64,000 nucleotides of DNA from Sipunculus nudus (GCA_026874595.1 CM049309.1:42979079-43043078); one strand, 5' to 3'; shown: positions 38,885-49,815, counted from the stretch's first letter. Notes: generated by a model from the letters alone, not told the origin. Program-made: numbers and translations.

Positions 38885-39653
38885 ATCCCGGACGAGCCCC
38901 CAATTTTATGTTACGGAACCCAATATAAACAGATCACGTATGCGTGATGAACACAAATTCTGTAACGGAGATAAAAAAATCAGATTCTGTAACACTAGGC
39001 AGCGTGAAATGTCTAGGGGAATGAATAAAGAAGTCAGTGGTTTTTTGTTAACAAATAACTATAATTTATTCTTAAAACAACCCTAACAATACAATACACT
39101 AAATCAATACAATTATACAGTAAAACAGCGGTATAACAACAAATCAATACAATCACAGAGAAAAATAATGTGCACAGTACCTGGCTACCAACACCACCAC
39201 AACGATAAATTCTTTAAATGTATACTCTTGGAGAATGACAGTCCAGTGTAAAGTTCTTGTACCAACCCAGAAAGTAAAGTAAAAGTCCAAATGCATAAAA
39301 TCCAGGAGAAAGTCTTCGAAAATCTATAATTGCCGCATTCGTCGGATAAGGTCCTAGAAACTGACACACGCTTCGGCGTCCGCTGGAATCGGCTCTGCTG
39401 CGCTCTGCCTGATTCTAAAACACAGCCCCTTTATATACCATCACACCTCAAGCCGAGAATTTTCCACTTCTCGAACAGTCTTAAGGATCCTACGCAACAC
39501 AATAAACACGCGTTTCAATAATTATCTAGAAGAACATAGCCGTGTGTATCCCCACACACCAGTGTCATCACGTGACCTCGGCCAGGCGTGAAAACCTAAG
39601 GCTAACATGACAACGAGAGTTCAACCAGTACTGATTAAACAAAGAATGTAACA
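38885..39653 (-). mobile_element. 5' LTR plus tRNA-Pro primer-binding site of a larger LTR retrotransposon, truncated
   Basis: Read on the minus strand, a 745-bp LTR runs from 39653 (TGTTACATTC) to 38909 (CCGTAACA). It has a TATATAAA box at 39437-39430 and an AATAAA signal at 39070-39065. Six bases past the LTR is TGGGGGCTCGTCCGGGAT (38902-38885), identical to the 18-nt primer-binding site for tRNA-Pro known from gammaretroviruses and many Gypsy-type elements. No gag or pol frame follows, and no second LTR is found in the window. This is a 5' end fragment of a Gypsy-like element. Confidence 0.85.
39428..39440 (-). promoter_or_regulatory. TATA box of the LTR promoter
   Basis: The minus-strand TATATAAAGGGG lies about 215 bp into the LTR, a normal U3 position for a pol II start shortly downstream. 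Confidence 0.6.
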
Positions 39654-40194
39654 AACGGTCCGGCGAGGGCGCCACAACACGAGTTACGCCCGCGCCACAC
39701 AATAAAAAGAGCACCTGTATCAAAGAAAACACCTTTATTCCATCTACACAGATAAAATAAAAATATCGCAATACGTATCGAAATACGATACAATGTATCG
39801 AAATACGATGCAATGATTCGCAATAAATGGCAAAAATTATAGGCCATACCCAGCCTAGCAGATTTTTTTTTGTTTTCGCTTTGTACCAACTTCTGTCGTA
39901 TCTAATTCCTGTTTGAACGCAGGTTCTTAGGTTTTATGCCCTTCACAAAAGTCTGCCAACAGAGCGCATAATATGCCTGATAGCGGAGCGCCACAATGCG
40001 CCTAGTACGATTACTGTCGAGTATAATTGCAGAGATTGCCAAACGGACAATACGTTCATGTGAAGTGTCTGTATGATACGAGCCGTAGCCGGAAATGTAA
40101 TATGTCAGACATGTATCCCATCCATGGAAAAAAATGTAGTCTCGTTTATCATGCGTCCGATTGAAGACAAGTTTTATATGTGGCAGTGACATGG
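39654..40194. other. unique sequence with a short 20-bp tandem
   Basis: GTATCGAAATACGATACAAT (39775-39794) is repeated once with one change (39795-39814), within CGATAC-rich sequence. The rest shows nothing recognisable. A 125-codon minus frame (39902-40279) overlaps the GACTCGGA-type block and has no domain signature. Confidence 0.5.
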
Positions 40195-40255
40195 ATTCGA
40201 TTCGGGACTTGAGTCCACATTTTTTGGGACTCGGACTTAGACTTGAGGGTCCTAC
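40195..40255. repeat. short GACTCGGACTT-type block
   Basis: GGGACTTGAGTCC and GGGACTCGGACTTAGACTTG repeat the theme of 721-835 and 1086-1215, showing that the motif is dispersed. Confidence 0.5.
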
Positions 40256-41209
40256 ACTCCGATATCCAGAGCTAAACACATGACTTTCATTGATGTGCCG
40301 CCGATGGATAAACAGGATGTTTCATCCTTTCGGTTTACCTTAAGACGCCACCATGAGACGGTAATAATTTTTTTTAGATTTTTTTCCATCTTCAGTTTTA
40401 TCATGAACAACACACCCTTCAGACATCTTAAAGCCATAAAAGATTCTTTTAATTTAATTCTTTAAAAATTATATACCACACTGTTTAATACAAAACCACT
40501 GGATTATTTAGTTTCTAAGGCAACCGTCTTTCTGTTAGGTTTCCTGTTTAATGTCATTTCGAATTTTTCTTATGACAGTTTCAACCCTGTCGTGAAATTT
40601 GTTCGCGTGATGTGACTGATATATTGTTAAAACTTAGTTCACACTAGAACACTAGAAAACAATTACAGAGCGCACCCCTCTGCAAACACCTCTTCTCGTG
40701 TCACGGCCCGCTTCAAAATTGAATCAACCGATGAACTGATTCATTCAAATTCCATTGGAAAGTGAAATCTAAAACATGAAACCTGGGAATACCTATTGTC
40801 AGTCCTTTCACAAAAGTTCAGTGCTATTCAAATGGGTTTTCACAGATTTTTTATTTTGTGAAAAACGAACAAAGATTTCTATTGGCTGTTATGTTGTGGA
40901 GGCTCTGACTGATGATAGATTCAATCAGAAGCCGAGGTGTGACGTTTGCGATGGAAGTGGCCTGACGATTCCGTACGGTCATAATGCAACCAAAAAGCAA
41001 CCAAGCCAAGTACCAACAAGAGCAAGAGGGTGAAAGAAAAAGGTGGGGCTGGTGAGATCACTGGTTACGCGACTCAATAGGCACTTATATTTAGCTGGTA
41101 AGCCTATCTTGAATAATGCCAGAGGGCCAAAATGACGCTAGGGTGGGGTAAGCGGGCCACACCAATGTGTGGCACTGTTCCATATTACAAGGCCGTCTCA
41201 TAAACTGGC
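40256..41209. other. unique non-coding sequence
   Basis: No gene is supportable. An 85-codon plus frame (40776-41033) has no known domain. Confidence 0.4.
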
Positions 41210-41361
41210 CCAGTCCATGAAATAGTTATAACGTAATTGTTGCTTCTGACAGAGAAATCAAACGTTCCCGCGTTGTATCGCACTTAGTATCGGTACCGCC
41301 ATCTTGCGGCAACCCTTATAACTAATTAACCTCAATCTGACCCTCTTATTTCATGGACTGG
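41210..41361. mobile_element. 152-bp MITE-like element with perfect 15-bp inverted termini
   Basis: CCAGTCCATGAAATA (41210-41224) is exactly inverted at 41347-41361 (TATTTCATGGACTGG). Internal CTGACAGAGAAATCAAAC and CCATCTTGCGGCAA resemble CTGACAGAGCCATCAAAC and CCACCTCGCGGCAA in the duplicated unit at 1.46-1.53 kb. No clear target duplication is seen, so the exact class is open. Confidence 0.55.
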
Positions 41362-42104
41362 TAATCTTGGCCGGTTCCCGGACGGTCAGCGCTACACATC
41401 ACCGCCTCGCTGAACTAAGGTCTTTTCCAGTGACGTCAGCAGTGGTCTTTCCCAGAAACTTTGTCAAAACCAACATGGTTCATTCAGTCATCGCCTGTTC
41501 AGGGCTTCCTATTGGCTACTAATATTCCCATTTAATTTGTCTTAATATTTTTAGGCCGTCGCTTATGTTGAGTTCTGCGAGACTTTAAAACACTATAAGC
41601 CTCAGCATCAGTGTTATCGGACCACCACTCTTGACAGTAGGCCTAACAAACTCTGGCTCAGCCAATCAGCGCGACATATCCAGGTGCACACGCGACGAGC
41701 GCAGTCAAAATGTACCGGCTGTCTGGAACGATTACGATTCGCGAGTCGCAATTTGACAGTTAATACACGGGTTCAAACAAATGCTGCAAGCTGCTCATGT
41801 ATCTCGGCATAGGGAATTTTACTGGACCTGTCGGTACCAAATTGTTGCGATAATGCCTACAATATGCACATGCATTTGGCCCATGAACCGTACTATTCGT
41901 TCAGCAGAGATATCATAGGATACGAAGGTCCATGTGTGGAATACCTGAATAAATGATTTCAGTGCGAATGTTACCAAGCTGGTCGAGCTGGCATGACGGC
42001 CTGATATGCAAATCGCCTGGAATCGTCAGGTCATCAATGAGCCTTGAGACGCCTTAATTTGCAAATATCAGGGATTCACCATTCGGACTTTACAGGGCTT
42101 TAGT
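41362..42104. other. unique non-coding sequence
   Basis: No gene is seen. A CCAATCAGCGC box within a GC-richer stretch (41640-41770) could be promoter-like but has no gene beside it. TAGGCCTA lies at 41638-41645. Confidence 0.35.
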
Positions 42105-42190
42105 GATAAGAGCTGGCACTGAGTTAAGTCTATCGGTACATGGAATCACGTTTTATTTTAGTAAACGCAAATACTAAAGCCCAGGCAGGG
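42105..42190 (+). repeat. diverged fragment of the 1.3-kb duplicated unit
   Basis: A 25-bp exact match (42136-42160) to 1565-1589 and 2726-2750 is flanked by partial matches (CTGAGTT..GTCTA on the left, AAATACTAAAG and CAGGC on the right). The duplicated unit therefore contains a dispersed repeat. Confidence 0.7.
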
Positions 42191-43583
42191 CTAGGCCGCA
42201 GCACACAGCGACTACAATGTCTTACCTTTTCCACGTGCCATTGTTGTGACGACTATTCTTTGGTCAGACATTACACCAAACTTCCTTGTTGATGAAGTCA
42301 TTATGGTGACGTAATTCTCAATGTATTTGCTCGTGCAAAATAAATCCCAAAAAGTTCATAGTTGATGATAAAGATTAAATAGGATAGTGGATATTAAGCA
42401 AGTGATGAAATAATCAAATTTATTCGATTTATTATAGAGATGTTTAAAGAGAAAACACTTAGGACTGATTACAATAAGCTTTTGCCTGGACCCACTTCGA
42501 TCTGTCCAAAAATACATATATATATTTTTCTTCATTTGCCCATGGCCGATCCTGATACGAATTTTCATCGGAAAAAAACTGTGAATATGACTCATGAATG
42601 CTGCTGTGGGCAACATTCAGTGAGTTACTGGGATGATTCGAGGGTTCATTGATATAAACATTAAAATGTGTCTTATATATAAAAACTTACCTGGTCATAA
42701 ACGAAAAGACAGAGGGACAAAAAGCAACACGATTATACTTTTTTTTGCATTCGATCTTCGTGTCACAATTTTAACAGTAGTTTCTTTGCATTTAGAGGGT
42801 TTATTTTTCATTGATATTTTTTAATTTTTTGCTTCTTTTCCATTTTTGTAGTAGATACAAGGATGTACTTAATACTCGTTATATTCACTTGAGTTTATTA
42901 GCGTTGTTAGACATTGAGCATAGGAGAGAAAGCAATTTGCAATTAATGTAATATAACGACGGATGTCCAGAATTTTATTTTTACAACTGCGTGGTCTCAT
43001 ACAGACAGAAACTCTTACCAAGTGATTAACCAGAAAATCATTAGTGTGCTCCCCAAAATTGCCTCGCCTGGGTCCCGGGCCGTTAACATTTGAAATGTAC
43101 TCTGGGGTTCAACATCCATCAGCTGGCATTTTCCAGAACCAAATCCAGTCCTCTTTAGCCAATACTGGACCTGTCAGCGGGTGATTAATTCGCAATCTGT
43201 CTATACGTATTAGGGGCGACTAGGATGATATTTCTTGTAATCACAGTAAGAGTGGCCCAGTGAATGAAACGATTTAAAATTGAGGGTAATAATTAACTTA
43301 TTGTGGCCAGACATCCATCAAAGCAACAGTTACTGCGATAGCTGCATGCGGGTTCCTTCAGACAGGCCCCTGGTTCTAGATTCTGTGTGATTTAAGAAAA
43401 TGAGCTAAAAAGAGGGCGTCTCGTTTAGGACACATGAATTACTTAAATGATATATTATCATTTTTAATATAATATAATGATGTCTGTAAAAGCCTGTAAA
43501 GTCCGTAAACTCCTTGGTGAAAGTGATCTGACTTTGGGCTTTTCCTAAGTACAGCGACATTTATTACGGCATCTTTCCCTCCA
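42191..43583. other. unique non-coding sequence
   Basis: No gene is supportable. The balanced block 43050-43400 is listed separately. Confidence 0.4.
43050..43400. other. candidate conserved non-coding block
   Basis: Balanced, non-repetitive sequence with GTGATTAATTCGCAATC at 43181-43197 (homeodomain-type core) and TAATAATTAACTTATTG near 43287. There is no coding frame. The function is inferred from texture only. Confidence 0.22.
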
Positions 43584-43740
43584 CCAAGGAGGTAATTTTT
43601 CTACCAATGTTTGTTTGTTGGTTGAATGGTTGGTTTGACTATTAGCAGGATTACGCAGTAGTAAGAGAGAGTGGAACATATACCAGGGGATTCCGATCAC
43701 ATTACAATGTGAGGATCCGAATAAAATGGTCGCATCCAGC
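43584..43740 (+). repeat. probable dispersed repeat (AGCAGGATTACGCA type)
   Basis: ACCAAGGAGGTAA, then GTTTGTTTGTTGGTTG and AGCAGGATTACGCAGT in this order recall a very widespread animal repeat with the same phrase order. A TCAGCAGGATAAC fragment also occurs near 35789. The ends are unclear. Confidence 0.4.
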
Positions 43741-44678
43741 AGAATAACCTATTTGGCCGAATCATGGGCGTTAAATACTAGTATTGAATATTGATAATAA
43801 ATAAAAATAACGCGTAATATATAAACACCAAAAATACATATTATCCTGAGCCATTATATATTGATGAAGTAAATAAATTGAGTTTCGGGACTCGGCGCCC
43901 TGATTTTATAATTTACCTTATTATAGCTCAGTCATTTTTTCTTTGTGTATGTGAAATTCGGTATATATGTATCTTAATATCAGTGCCTTGAACCATTGGA
44001 TGTGAACTCGACTTGTCCTGTTAATTTGCGAGTCGGCAGAGAAAAGTTTCAAATAATCATTATCTGCATATCCATAAACAATTCTTTTTAATTTCACATT
44101 ATTCTGTGTATCATTTTCATATGTTTCTCTAATTAAAATCCTTTTATTCATAAAAATCCAACACAATGTGAACTTAGAAATTAATTAAGCATTAAATAAT
44201 CCAGATCAGAATGTTCGCCCTTTAAAGCTCCCTTTGACCGAAGAAAAATAATGATTCTATCCATTATTTTCTTTTTAGAATTCTAATTAAACCGATATAG
44301 ATTAATATAAAAAACCTGAAGCAGACCAACTTGGACCAACGTCTAAATTCAAAATGACTCGTAGCTTTCAATTCAAACGAGAGAAAGAACAAGTCTAACA
44401 ACAACCCTATCGAGGCAATTCATACTTTTTATAAGCTTGTTATAAGATTGGTAGCTTCTGTATCTGTGGCTTTTCCGCCTGTTACAGAACCTTCTGCAGT
44501 CACTTACAGCAATCAAAATTACAATCAGGCCAATCAGCGCCGTGTCAAATTAGCTAAAATTACCAACAATCCGCGGAATGGTATATTAAGTTGAGAAAAT
44601 ATAAGATTCTCAAAAAAATAATATATAGGGAAAAACGTTAATGATGGCTCTCTGGACTCACTCTTGTCATTATCTCTT
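43741..44678. other. unique non-coding sequence
   Basis: No gene is supportable. A minus-strand frame near 44000-44080 contains GYADND but lacks other reverse-transcriptase motifs (see rejected items). Confidence 0.4.
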
Positions 44679-44911
44679 AATCTCTCTGTCTCTCTCTCTC
44701 TCTCTGTCTCTCTCTGTCTCTCTCTCTCTCTCGGTCTATCTCTCTGTCTATTTTTCTCTCTCTCTATGTCTTTCTGTCTCTCTGTCTCTCTCTCTCTCAC
44801 TCTTGCTTTCTCTTTCTCTCTCATTCTTTCTTTCTCTTTTTCTCTCTCTCAATATATGTCTCTTTCTCTCTCCTTCAATTTATCCCAATTCTCTCTTTTT
44901 CTTTCTCCCGA
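44679..44911 (+). repeat. (CT)n-rich polypyrimidine tract with TCTCTG interruptions
   Basis: About 230 bp of almost pure pyrimidine with periodic G (TCTCTGTC). It gives long Ser/Leu frames on the plus strand and Glu/Arg frames on the minus strand, all by-products. Mirror symmetry could allow triplex (H-DNA) formation. Confidence 0.95.
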
Positions 44912-44959
44912 TCTCTCTGAACATGAACAAGGAGCACGGGCACACATACACACACCTAT

Positions 44960-44963
<4 letters not shown>

Positions 44964-45023
<60 letters not shown>
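44964..45023 (+). repeat. (GA)n microsatellite, 60 bp
   Basis: Pure GA, complementary in sense to the CT tract 50 bp upstream, so single strands could fold back on each other. Confidence 0.97.
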
Positions 45024-45024
<1 letters not shown>

Positions 45025-46089
45025 CAGTTCTTTAATATATGGATCGGTAAATGTTTTTAAATGATTTTAATTACAGAGAATATCTATGTTAATGACATTC
45101 GGCGTTTTTTTATGCCATAAATAAATATTTAGTGGTCCAGAGTTTAGGTATTTTTTAAATGTCGTCTCGAATAATGTGACCAAAGACCTCCTTGTCAGCT
45201 CCCAGAAGGAAATAATCTCAGGGATATAATATAGGTGGGTCTTACTTATTTTTAAACATCAAAGATGAGCCGAATATATGGATATTCCATTCATTCATTC
45301 ACATATGAAAATATATCAATTGGGGGAGAGGGCGACTTCCACTATTGCACTGGTTTTATGAGCCATAAAATCCGACTGAACATCATGAATTTCTGTATAT
45401 TAGTCTATAGGGGGTCGCAATAAAATTGTGGATTACTAAATATAATGCTTGGTCTCGTCTTGAGTCTATGTGGGTCATCAAATCTTGTGCTGCCATAAGC
45501 AGCTATTACGTCAATCACCTCTCCCCATTTCCTCCCCGCTTCTGGAGAGATAGTCTTTGCACACATAACAGAAATTTGCAATAAATAATGTATAATTTAG
45601 GGGACACATATCCTGATGGTTCATTCTGCAGGGCCTCCACGTCCAATAAGCTACCTGTCGCTGGACGGAAGAGTAATTTGTGTTGTCTGACTTCTGAAGG
45701 AAGAGCACCCGATGTACCCGTTACACAAGCGAGGCTTGCGGAGCAGGGAGAGAACAAAAATGGTTTCCGTCAACAAGTCTTACCCACGTTTTAAAAATAA
45801 ATATTTAAGAAAACCTGAGATCGAAAAATTAACATTTAACCTTCATTTTAATAATAAATCCTTCTTGAAATGGGTTAGTCAATGGTTTGAAATGGGTTTA
45901 TCCGTTTCCAGGAAAGAGTGGAGTGGATTTTAACCTCCGCCCTCCGATGTTTAACTTAAAGCACAGTAAAAGTCCATGATCGAAATTCATATCAGATTTA
46001 AAATAGTTGGTTTAGGGAGTATAAAGAAGTATTCTCTTTAGTGAAACACTTCCCCCTGTAGCCGACGTTAGGCCTACACCTTTCAGTAT
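45024..46089. other. unique non-coding sequence
   Basis: No gene is supportable. Overlapping short frames at 45511-45933 show no domain. Confidence 0.4.
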
Positions 46090-46460
46090 GTACAGTGGGT
46101 GTCGTTTTGTTCGCGAGGGGTTCAAATTCCCGATATTCGCGAAAGAGGAATTATCGCGAAAAAAATTAAACCTTTGTTTATAACAGATCCCATTGTCGAA
46201 GGCAGAGTTGAAAAGTAAAATGTTTGACATGAATAAATATATATCATTTATGTCGAAAGATTTATATTTAAAATGATATCAGATCTTTCCCATTGTCTGC
46301 CATTAACGATCAATATTCTGTGCACAATCTAGTAATATTTAATAAAAATGGTTGTACTCCGTATATAGGTCTTTCGTATTGTGAGATCGCGAAAAATAAA
46401 ACCCTTGCGAAACAATTAAAAAGTGAATCGCCTAGTTTTAACCCCGCGAATGCGAAACCA
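46090..46460. repeat. CGCGAA-motif dispersed repeat
   Basis: Repeated phrases such as TTCGCGAGGGGTTCAAATTC, ATTCGCGAAAGAGG, TATCGCGAAAAAAATTAAA, GATCGCGAAAAATAAAACCC and AACCCCGCGAATGCGAAACC fall in one 370-bp span. Similar phrases recur at about 47600-47625 and 47970-47985. I associate this style with an abundant bivalve repeat. Boundaries are not defined. Confidence 0.5.
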
Positions 46461-47166
46461 ACCACAGTATCAACGTACGTTACTGATTATTCATACCAGA
46501 CAAGTTTCATTTGAGTAACTTAGTGAATAAAAATTGCGTATGCGCAAACTGATTGCATCCTGTTACCAAACAATATTAATTTTATTTTTAAACGTCATTG
46601 CTGTGATGCTATAACACAAAAGAAAAATACTGAAATTGATATGCTCGTGTTTTCGGCATGAGCTTAGCTGATCAGAGCTTCAATTTAGTGGGATGGAAGG
46701 CATTATTATCACACCACAGTTTCCTTGGAAACTTAATACGTCAACTTGATTAATTAAGTCGATATCAATCTGAACTATGGATAGATCATTCACTGCGGAT
46801 CGGATCAAATTTAACGTTCAAATTTACATGCAATACAAAGATTCAGGAATTTTAATATATCAAAGTGTAGGAGAAAATAAGTAACTTTCCATCAAATTTC
46901 GCCCCTGCGTTAGTGCCCGTATTCTGATTGACAAAACGGATGACTTTGATCGTGTTGGATTCAAATCACGTGTTCTTTGCTATGGTTACGGCGATGGTTC
47001 TAATTCATTTGTCACTCTTAAGCTGTTTGAATCATATAGCTGAATATTTGTTTTAGTCATGGCGAAATGCCTATCTTTCACAAAAATACATTAACCTCAA
47101 ACTTGTCATCTCGCGACAGGAAGAAATGACCCTTTCAAAGGAAACTTCAGTCGAAATCTCTTGGAG

Positions 47167-47169
<3 letters not shown>
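46461..47169. other. unique non-coding sequence
   Basis: Nothing recognisable is seen. Confidence 0.45.

Positions 47170-47239
<70 letters not shown>
47170..47239. repeat. (TA)n microsatellite, 70 bp
   Basis: Pure TA run. Confidence 0.98.
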
Positions 47240-47241
<2 letters not shown>

Positions 47242-49264
47242 TCATTTTGTACGTTTCTGGGGGCAGTCTTTTTTGCATTTAATTTAATACGTTGTTACGA
47301 GTTCAAGTATGGCAAGTATGGAACCATATGCAGTATCACATTTTTAAATAATCTTTAAACCATCCAGGATTACAGAAATAACCGATATATAGTTAAGACA
47401 ATCGAGCGAATTATACAGGTCTTGTTGAGGTGTAACTGTTTTGGCGAAGACGCTGTTTTTGAGAACCTCTTGGCTACCATTCTGAGTAGAAATAGGTTCA
47501 ATCGCTTTCTTTTGTATACTTTACGGTAAAAAATAAAAAAAAACTGATTTATTGCTCTAGTGACCGCCATACTGTGGTTGTCTTTTCGTTACCAAGGGTT
47601 TCAAATTCGCGAAACATGCAAGAGTTTATATTTGTATAGTTTATTTTTTTTCAGATATTTATATTATTAGTGCCCAATGTATTCATCTTTGCATATAGCT
47701 AAGAAAATCGAAACGTAAAGGTTAGTAATTTCAAAACTATAAAATCATGTAAATTATAGGCTAATAAAAGATTGTTTGAATAAATAATACCTGGCCTTTT
47801 TTATTTTTTTTCTCCAAAAAGAAAAAGGATTTTCGATTTATTTTATGTTCCCTTGGGCCCTTGTTTCATTCCTATGTTTTCTTGTTCCATAGTGTAATAA
47901 AATCTGTGTAGGTTACTAAGTCAGTGAGACACTACTTAAACACTATAAAATATGAAATTGAGAACATTTAACCCCGCGATTATGAAAAAGGTCATTATAA
48001 AATCAGCATTTTCAAGAAGCTATTCAAAAGACAACGCCAAATATAATCACCTAGTGGCCATGTTTTCAGAATGTTCTAACCTTTATATTTTGTAATGACC
48101 CATACGAAGACTGCGTAATACCACAAACATTATGCTGACGTGGCTTTATGTATGTGATATCATCGTAAGTACACCTCGCTTTAATCATGGAACTACATGC
48201 TTTTATTATATTTGCCGTTTATCTAAAGAGAGGAAACAGACTTGAAAGAACAAATAACATGGATTATATGGCCCAAGGTAATACCATAAGTTCATTGACT
48301 AATGTACCTACCCAAGCCAAAGAAAGTTTACGCTCTTCGAGCAGCTACAGGTTGCTGTGGTCAAGACCTCAGCCCTGTGCGCTCCTTAAGCACGTTCTCC
48401 GAGCCAGGTTGCAATGCCACACCAAGCCAAGCAGAGAGCCGCAAAGGCCGCCAACGTCCATCCCGAGTCGGTGATCTTTCAGGAAAGCTACAGCATCCAC
48501 AGCCGCAAAGCCAGAAGCAACCTACATTCCCTCTACCGATCCCAGCCATGCCATTCAAGAGCCGAACCCGATCTTGTGAACGACAGTGTTTCGAGACGCA
48601 ATGTCTTTATACTTGCGGTTTCGGCCATTGGACCGTATAACCAGTTTCCCTGTTATGCAAGCAAGTTTTTTTTTTCGTCATCGGCATGTACCTACCTAGA
48701 AGAGCGTTTTCAACGGGCCTAGCTTTATACATATACATGAGAAATGTTTGGTTACTAATGATAATAGGAGATTTGTTACCAATAACAATTGGGTTCATGG
48801 TATACCTTTACGTGCTTGGACAGATGGAAATTAAATTTGGTTGGTGAGAGTGGGAAATCGTCAAATATACTACGAAAGTAACGTATGGTTTACATGTCTA
48901 ATAACATGTACATACACGTGTGTACATGACGTAGTTATATATATTCCTAAGTTTACTTCCTGCCTAGAGGGATTGGAACACATCCTCTGTGCGATATAAA
49001 TAAGAAATATCACCCTCTGTGGGTCTGTCTGCTGCAGTGAACTATACTAACTCCTCTTAGTGCCATATATTTACTGTCCTTGCAACGCATGTGTCTATGA
49101 GACTGTAGAGAATTTCTAGCGATCCTGCCCCAGAACAGCCTACACAGAACGATTCCTGTACGAGGAGGTTGTAGTTGGACATTCTGACGATACGTTTCAT
49201 TTTTCTTTGTGTATCATTTCTGACCGTATCGATATGTATCGATATACCGGTATATTGATACAGC
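47240..49264. other. unique non-coding sequence with an open GC-richer stretch
   Basis: At 48190-48720 all three plus frames stay open for 95-112 codons because the sequence is GC-richer and stop-poor. No domain or splice architecture is convincing. A 24-bp imperfect palindrome centred on CACGTG lies at 48905-48928. Another, TATCGATATACC/GGTATATTGATA, lies at 49237-49260. Confidence 0.4.
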
Positions 49265-49600
49265 TCTACATTTGAGGCTGTGACCATGTGCTTTGTTGAT
49301 TGGGATGGCAAACGAAAGGGTCACAGGGAACTGCAAAGGACGGAATGCAATGATATCCCAAAGGATAAATGTCCATCTTTGGATACAGGGACTGAGTCCA
49401 ATTACCTGTGGGGGTAATTTCCCCTCTAATTCGACATATCGCAAACAGGAATCTCATCGAAATTAAAAGGGGTATCTATGCAAATTACCTTAATACAACC
49501 GATAGATGGTGGTTCCCTCATAGATCCCCATGGCGTCGCGTAAGAATGAACCCTCCTAAGCCTTCCCAGCATGCCTTGCCAGGCTGTTAACAAGAGCCGA
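49265..49600. other. candidate regulatory block with SOX-like and octamer sites
   Basis: CTTTGTTGATTGGG (49291-49304) contains a SOX-type core and an inverted CCAAT. A perfect POU octamer ATGCAAAT is at 49478-49485, next to TACCTTAAT. The sequence is balanced and non-repetitive. The regulatory role is inferred. Confidence 0.27.
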
Positions 49601-49779
49601 TGGAGGTAACATATATGTAATGTTCTTGAGAATAATTGCCAGTATTTTAATACAAACTGAACATTAAGTTTAACGGTAACAATATAAGCCCAGCTGGGTC
49701 AACACAACTGCATAATGCTTATATGTAGGGGTTGTTGCATGTCCTCACGATGAATACCGAATATATCGATCTGAATCAG

Positions 49780-49815
49780 TTTGGTCAGATCTGACCAAAC
49801 AGATCTGACCAAAAC
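49780..49815. repeat. 20-bp perfect palindrome with a partial tandem copy
   Basis: TTTGGTCAGATCTGACCAAA (49780-49799) equals its own complement. AGATCTGACCAAA is then repeated once more directly after it. It could be a binding site for a dimer or a remnant of a transposon end. Confidence 0.9.

Noticed and set aside
39185-39521. 60-63-codon frames inside the LTR
   Set aside because: They lie in the LTR body on both strands; LTRs of this type do not encode proteins.
39902-40279. 125-codon minus-strand frame
   Set aside because: Its N-terminal part overlaps the GACTCGGA-type repeat and no family is recognised; treated as chance.
41640-41770. Promoter with CCAAT box
   Set aside because: CCAATCAGCGC is present, but no TATA, initiator or downstream gene can be shown.
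43921-44166. Possible reverse-transcriptase catalytic motif (GYADNDYLKLF) on the minus strand
   Set aside because: The expected YADD is altered to YADN, and the preceding PQG-type motif and the following RT blocks are missing. Most likely chance or too decayed to call.
44534-45035. Ser/Leu-rich and Glu/Arg-rich frames
   Set aside because: Direct translation of (CT)n and (GA)n tracts.
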